Assembly (NCBI GenBank): GCA_004555955.1
Contig: SFJG01000081.1
Coordinates: 1 to 8,792 of the forward strand
Direction of reading: 5' to 3'
From: Bacteroidales bacterium
GTDB lineage: Bacteria; Bacteroidota; Bacteroidia; Bacteroidales; Muribaculaceae
DNA length: 8,792 bases
In this document: piece by piece, positions 5,064 to 8,792 of the stretch
Layout: every line of letters starts with the position of its first letter
How positions within the stretch are numbered: the first letter of the stretch is position 1
Notes under the pieces: model-generated
The model's database searches: none
Told to the model about the DNA's origin: nothing
The model's input: only the letters and a program-made list of their open reading frames with translations
Program-made: the position numbers and the translations under genes

Positions 5064-6206
5064 TTATTGATTCACGATTTTTGCTCTGAAGACGCCTTTA
5101 GTCGTTTCGTAGGCGACGAATTGGGCGTCGTAGCTGATCGAACCGCGGAGTCGGATTTCTTTTGATGGGTTAGAAATCGTGCGGCGCGAATGGGTTTTGA
5201 GGTCGATCAAGACGAGGTTTCCCGAGGTGAAATCGTCGCCGTCGTCGGTGGTGACGGCATAGATGAGGTAGCGGCCGTCGGGCGAGAAGCTCGGATCGGT
5301 GCCTTTTTCGCCGATGTAGACGACGGCGTTTTGTTCGATGTCGAAGACGTGGACGCCCGTCGTCAGGCCGTTGAAGACGACGAATTTTTCGTCGGGCGAC
5401 AACATGGGCGAATAGTATCGGTCGGCCGATGTATCGGAAATCGCCTGCAGCGTCTCGGTATCTTTGCGCACGAGGATGATGATATCGTCGGCGTCGTAGG
5501 TGAAGTATTTCGATTCGGAGAGGCGTTTTTTCGCGCGCAGTGTCGCTTTTTTATTGCCCAATTTGAGTTTGAGCATTTGGCCATCGTGGAAGAAGGGCTT
5601 GTCGGCTTGGCGCATTGAGATGTTGTCGGCGTCGTCCCAGGTGACGTAAGTCGAGACGTCTTGACCGCGCATGATTTCGTGGTCTGTTTTTTCGTGGCGC
5701 GACCATTGGATGAGTCGTTTTGGCGTTTCGCCTTTTTCGGGGCTAAACAAGACGACTTTGTCGCCGTTGGGCGAAATCGAAGGGAATTTCGTGTTTGTGC
5801 TGATTTTCGAAATTTCGGTCAATTTTGCCTCGGGAACATCGGAGATAGTCCACATATTTGCCGCGTCGAGCGCGATCATTTCGCCATCGACGGGCAAACG
5901 GAGACCGGGTTTTCGATCGACGTGAACGGGGGCTTCGACGCGTTCACGCGCGGGGAGTATGGCTTGCGCGGGGACGAGATCGGTGACTTGGATTTGTTCT
6001 TTGGCTTGGGTTTGTTCTTTTGCCTGACCGCGTTCGAGCGCTTGATTATGGGTTTGCGCTTGATTTTGGGTTTGTGCTTGATTCTGCGTTTGTGCTTGAT
6101 TTTGTGCTTGATTTTGGGTTTGCACGAGGTCTTGAGCCGAGGCTTGTAGCGCGGCAAAAGAGGCGACGAGAATCGTTGTCGTAGCGATGATGCGATACCA
6201 TTTCAT
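5064..6206 (-). CDS. Secreted Q/N-repeat protein with C-terminal TolB-like beta-propeller
   Basis: This is a 380-residue exported protein. An N-terminal signal peptide (KWYR, hydrophobic core, then ASA) is predicted to be cut after residue 24. A Gln/Asn-rich tract follows (29-73), built mainly from the hexapeptide QTQNQA. The rest carries PD40/TolB-type blades: SPNGDKVVLF (about 145-154), SPDEKFVVF (270-278), SFSPDGRYLIY (306-316) and a degenerate SYDAQFVAY (358-366). Such propellers usually bind proteins or peptides in the periplasm; no catalytic motif is visible and no lipobox Cys is present. The start is the ATG at 6206, with AAGGAG 11 nt upstream; an open extension to 6383 is only overlap with the amidase frame. 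The Shine-Dalgarno overlaps the amidase stop (TAAGGAG), and the gap is 13 nt, so translational coupling and joint function with the amidase are likely. The partner is unknown. Confidence 0.8.
   Translation of the reverse strand: MKWYRIIATTTILVASFAALQASAQDLVQTQNQAQNQAQTQNQAQTQNQAQTHNQALERGQAKEQTQAKEQIQVTDLVPAQAILPARERVEAPVHVDRKPGLRLPVDGEMIALDAANMWTISDVPEAKLTEISKISTNTKFPSISPNGDKVVLFSPEKGETPKRLIQWSRHEKTDHEIMRGQDVSTYVTWDDADNISMRQADKPFFHDGQMLKLKLGNKKATLRAKKRLSESKYFTYDADDIIILVRKDTETLQAISDTSADRYYSPMLSPDEKFVVFNGLTTGVHVFDIEQNAVVYIGEKGTDPSFSPDGRYLIYAVTTDDGDDFTSGNLVLIDLKTHSRRTISNPSKEIRLRGSISYDAQFVAYETTKGVFRAKIVNQ
6039..6122 (-). repeat. In-frame 18-bp minisatellite encoding QTQNQA
   Basis: About five units of an 18-bp repeat (CAAACCCAAAATCAAGCA and variants; one unit is shortened by two codons) encode residues 29-56 of the propeller protein. 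Lengths are multiples of three, so copy-number change by slippage would alter linker length without breaking the frame. The less regular Q-rich continuation reaches about residue 73. Confidence 0.9.
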
Positions 6207-6219
6207 TGTAAAACTCTCC

Positions 6220-8556
6220 TTACGATAATCGTCTACGAATGCCCAATCCGACGAGGGCGACGATACCGAGCGCCCAAGCCATCCACGAATGGGCGTTGTT
6301 TGTCGCCGGCGTAGCCGAGCAAGAATCGGAATAGACTTGAACTTTTGTCGTCGGCGTGTCGTATTCGGCTTCGACGACGGCACCGCCAGTCGATTTGGCG
6401 ACGAGGCCGATATTGCAGGGGCTATATTCTTTATCGTCGTCGCTTGGCATGACTTGGCATTCTCTCGTTGCTTCGTAGTAACCGTCGGCCGTTGCGCGAA
6501 CGTTATAGAATCCGGCGGGCAAATTCGTCATGCGCCAAGTTCCCTTGCCTGGGTATTTGGCGGGGCTATAGCCATCGATCGAAACCGTGGCGGGAATGCG
6601 CATCGTTTCGCTTCGGCTGTCGTAGACATATCCGACGAGCGCGCCCGTGGCGGTGTCGTTTGGCACGAGCAAGATTTCGCAAGGCGATTCTTGGTTGCCC
6701 GGTTCGACCGTGCACGAAACAGCCGTCGTACGGTAGCCCTCGGCCGATGCCGAAACGTCGTATTCGCCAGCGGCTTGCGTCGATTTCCACGCGCCCTTAT
6801 CGTCGACCTCGACAGTCGACTCGCCGATTTTGATGATCGGTTTCTTGGCGCTATCGATCGGTTGTTTCGTCACAGCATCGAGCAATGTGCCCGCAAATGC
6901 CCCGCCTAGCGGCGTTATCGAAATATCGCAATGGACGCTTTCGCCCGATTTCACCGTGCATTTGGTTTCGCCTTTTTCATAGCCCGTTGCGGTTGCCGTG
7001 ACGGTGTATTCGCCGGGTTCGAGATAGAAGCGATAATATTCGGTGCCCGTAAAGTGGACGGTTTGATCGTTTGTCGTCACATCGCTCTTGACGTTTTCGC
7101 CACTATTGGCATCTTTGACGAGCCCCATGAGCGTGCCGCGTTCGACGGCGACTTGTTCTCTTTCGACCGTAATATTGCACGTCGCCGTTTGACCCGGATT
7201 GACGGTGCACGACGCCGAACCGGGTTTGTAGCCCTCGGCAATGGCGTTGATCGTATACGTGCCCGCATCGACGGTAAATGTAAACGGCGTCGAAGCATCG
7301 TAATCGACGTTAGAATCGTTGAGCGAGACTTTCGCGGCGACGTTTTGCGCACCATCGGTCACGGCGCCCGTAATCGTCCCCTTCTTGGGCGTGAGCGTAA
7401 TCGTGCAATCGCTCTCTTTTTGCGAAACGACGGTACAACTCTTCTCATTGTCGTCGTAGCCGTCGGCCGTTGCTATGATTTGATACGTGCCAGGGTTGAC
7501 CGAAAACGACCATTTGTCTTTGCCGTTATATGTCGCCGTTGCGCCATTCTTAATGTCGACTTTGGCATTGGCGATGTGCGCCCCAGTTGCCGCATTGTCG
7601 ACGTGCCCGACAGCCGTGCCAGGCTTAATTTCGGCAGGTTTCGGCGTGAGCGCAATCGAACACCACGCGACTTGGCCCGCCGTGACGGCTTGGCACTCTT
7701 TCGTCGCCGTGTTAAAGCCATCTTTCGAAGCCGTCGCCGAATACTTGCCCGGCGCGAGCGAAAACGACATCATCGAATACGATCCGGCACTCGTTTGCGT
7801 TTGCCCGCCAACCGTATATTTCACGCCGCCTAGCCATTTGTCATTGGCAATCGTGGTGTTGAACGTGCCCGCCATGATGGTGCCTTTCGACGTCGTTTCG
7901 CCGCCGCCACCGCCACCACCGCCTTCGGAGCACTTTGCCGCATTGCCGCCCCATTGTGCGACGATAGCTTTGCAATGCGCCACCATCGCCCTCTTGAGCT
8001 CGGCATCGTTGGCCAAATACTTCGCGTCTTTGCTGCAGTTGCTGATAAACGCCAGCTCCGACAACGTCGCGGGCATATTCGTTTCGCGCACGACGGCATA
8101 ATTCGCCTCTTTCGCACCGCGATTGGCCAACGGCCACGTCGCTATCATATTGTTCTGAATGTTCTTGGCCTGCGTGCCGCTTTTCTTGCTCAAGTTATTG
8201 ATGTAACAAAACGTTTCGATCCCCGTCGCAGTCGGATTACTAAAGGAGTTGTTGTGGATACTCGCGAAAGTCGCCACGCCCTTGCCATTGGCATAACTCG
8301 CTCGCGCCCCCAACCCGACGTCGACATTCGACGTCCGCGTCATGTAGACCGTGTGCCCCGCCGACTCGAGCATCGTCTTGAGCATCTTCGACGACTTGAG
8401 CACGACTTCGGCCTCTTTCAAACCGCACCCCACAGCCCCCGGATCGCTACCACCATGCCCTGGGTCGAGGCATATCGATATGGCGTGCGCCGTACTCGAA
8501 ACAAACATCGCACATGCCGCCACCGTCGCATATGCCAACAAAACGCTTCTTCGCAT
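6220..8556 (-). CDS. Secreted N-acetylmuramoyl-L-alanine amidase (Amidase_3) with six Cys-paired beta-sandwich repeats and MYXO-CTERM-like tail
   Basis: This 778-residue enzyme is predicted to cut the bond between MurNAc and L-alanine in peptidoglycan, outside the inner membrane. Residues 1-25 form a signal peptide ending AHA. The Amidase_3 domain shows zinc ligands H34 (DPGHGG), E48 (LKEAEVVL) and H101 (SIHNNS), and catalytic E167 (SELAFISN). An eight-Gly linker (212-219) leads to six repeats (about 225-735) resembling CarboxypepD_reg or PEGA-type sandwiches, each with a P/A-G-x-Y strand, a D/E-G-Y/F turn and two Cys about 10-15 residues apart, likely disulfides. The C-terminus has Cys746, a hydrophobic helix (758-773) and Arg774-776, like a MYXO-CTERM sorting signal. 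I choose the ATG at 8556, since GGAGG is 6 nt upstream; the ATG at 8562 touches it. It heads an operon with the propeller gene. The repeats probably bind wall or surface polymer (inference). Confidence 0.9.
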   Translation of the reverse strand: MRRSVLLAYATVAACAMFVSSTAHAISICLDPGHGGSDPGAVGCGLKEAEVVLKSSKMLKTMLESAGHTVYMTRTSNVDVGLGARASYANGKGVATFASIHNNSFSNPTATGIETFCYINNLSKKSGTQAKNIQNNMIATWPLANRGAKEANYAVVRETNMPATLSELAFISNCSKDAKYLANDAELKRAMVAHCKAIVAQWGGNAAKCSEGGGGGGGGETTSKGTIMAGTFNTTIANDKWLGGVKYTVGGQTQTSAGSYSMMSFSLAPGKYSATASKDGFNTATKECQAVTAGQVAWCSIALTPKPAEIKPGTAVGHVDNAATGAHIANAKVDIKNGATATYNGKDKWSFSVNPGTYQIIATADGYDDNEKSCTVVSQKESDCTITLTPKKGTITGAVTDGAQNVAAKVSLNDSNVDYDASTPFTFTVDAGTYTINAIAEGYKPGSASCTVNPGQTATCNITVEREQVAVERGTLMGLVKDANSGENVKSDVTTNDQTVHFTGTEYYRFYLEPGEYTVTATATGYEKGETKCTVKSGESVHCDISITPLGGAFAGTLLDAVTKQPIDSAKKPIIKIGESTVEVDDKGAWKSTQAAGEYDVSASAEGYRTTAVSCTVEPGNQESPCEILLVPNDTATGALVGYVYDSRSETMRIPATVSIDGYSPAKYPGKGTWRMTNLPAGFYNVRATADGYYEATRECQVMPSDDDKEYSPCNIGLVAKSTGGAVVEAEYDTPTTKVQVYSDSCSATPATNNAHSWMAWALGIVALVGLGIRRRLS

Positions 8557-8755
8557 CTCCATCCTCCGTGCCGTTTTTCCAACAAACTCGTCGCTTGCCC
8601 TATATGGTCGAGGTGCAACGCCATTATTACAGCGTCGTTATTTTCCACATATTTCAGTTTGTTACAATCTATTTTTCTCCCCGATCACCGCACCGCGATT
8701 CATTGTAGCAACAAATCCACACATTTTCTCCGCCTCGGGCACCATTTTTTGTATC
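8557..8755 (-). promoter_or_regulatory. A/T-rich upstream region of the amidase operon
   Basis: About 200 nt without a credible ORF on either strand. Besides the Shine-Dalgarno at the start codon, the minus strand has a TACAAT (plus 8702-8707) that resembles a -10 box, without a convincing -35. If used, it would give a 5' leader of about 140 nt. Promoter identity is weak, but position makes this the likely place for the operon promoter. Confidence 0.3.
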
Positions 8756-8784
8756 GCCCTATCTCGCTATCGCTCAATACGGGC
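8756..8784 (-). repeat. Single diverged unit of the array 2 hairpin family, opposite strand
   Basis: Read on the minus strand, this keeps CGTATTGAGC, GCGAGATAG and the flanks (AAAGAG before; CGA then ACAAA after) of an array 2 unit. The basal stem is GCCC/GGGC instead of GGGC/GCCC, and the inner stem is shortened to GC/GC with a GATA loop. Pairing is therefore preserved despite base changes on both arms. It lies eight bases from the window edge, so it could be the first copy of another array outside. Confidence 0.6.
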
Positions 8785-8792
8785 TCTCTTTT

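Noticed and set aside
6207..6383. Longer N-terminus for the propeller protein
   Set aside because: The extension overlaps the 3' end of the amidase; the ATG at 6206 has a good Shine-Dalgarno and begins a clear signal peptide.
6931..7833. Plus-strand open frame of about 300 codons opposite the amidase
   Set aside because: It is antisense to well-supported coding sequence, its product is rich in Arg and Phe with no domain, and it has no ribosome site; it follows from the codon bias of the real gene.
8658..8715. Imperfect inverted repeat TTTGTTACAAT / ATTGTAGCAACAAA upstream of the amidase
   Set aside because: The right arm has a 3-base insertion and the arms are 33 bp apart in A/T-rich DNA; chance similarity is likely.
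1..8792. tRNA or rRNA genes
   Set aside because: No cloverleaf with a T-loop motif and CCA end, and no rRNA-like stretch, was recognised on either strand by eye.

Overview
The window looks like a bacterial chromosome segment with five protein genes and an unusually repeat-rich centre. Three features point weakly to a Myxococcota or deltaproteobacterial-type Gram-negative: an extracellular amidase with a Cys / hydrophobic helix / Arg-cluster tail resembling MYXO-CTERM, codon use rich in GCG, TCG and CGA, and a PssA-type phospholipid gene. This is inference; no ribosomal or other marker gene is present.

Layout. Positions 1-628 (minus) hold the 5' part of a CDP-alcohol phosphatidyltransferase, most likely phosphatidylserine synthase, which runs off the left edge. 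It is divergent from a plus-strand asparagine-synthetase-like (ATP-PPi, lasso-cyclase-like) gene at 760-2541. A 24-bp perfect inverted repeat and a 19-codon ORF lie between them. Positions 2559-3258 are non-coding. They contain a 7-copy 43-bp hairpin array, a REP-like palindrome, a second and different 6-copy 43-bp hairpin array, and two strong hairpins. A minus-strand threonine-synthase-like PLP enzyme follows at 3303-4766, with a leader that could mask its Shine-Dalgarno sequence. Two more REP-like palindromes and a GC-rich hairpin occupy 4903-5024. The right third is a two-gene minus-strand operon: a secreted multidomain N-acetylmuramoyl-L-alanine amidase (6220-8556), then a secreted Q/N-repeat plus TolB-like beta-propeller protein (5064-6206) whose Shine-Dalgarno overlaps the amidase stop codon.

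How the parts relate. The amidase and propeller protein are probably co-translated and both act outside the inner membrane, so an envelope or peptidoglycan function is a reasonable inference for the pair. The asparagine-synthetase-like protein lacks the catalytic Cys of glutamine amidotransferases and has no precursor or protease partner in view, so its substrate is unknown. The PLP enzyme stands alone between repeats.

Most unusual content. The second array's unit folds as a hairpin with a tandem G-A motif. A single diverged copy on the opposite strand at the far right edge (8756-8784) has its basal stem swapped from GGGC/GCCC to GCCC/GGGC while the rest of the core is kept, which is what selection on a fold would produce. 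The first array is bounded by perfect 13- and 14-bp hairpins, while its inner copies carry mismatches. No complete defence system, CRISPR, transposase, tRNA or rRNA was seen.
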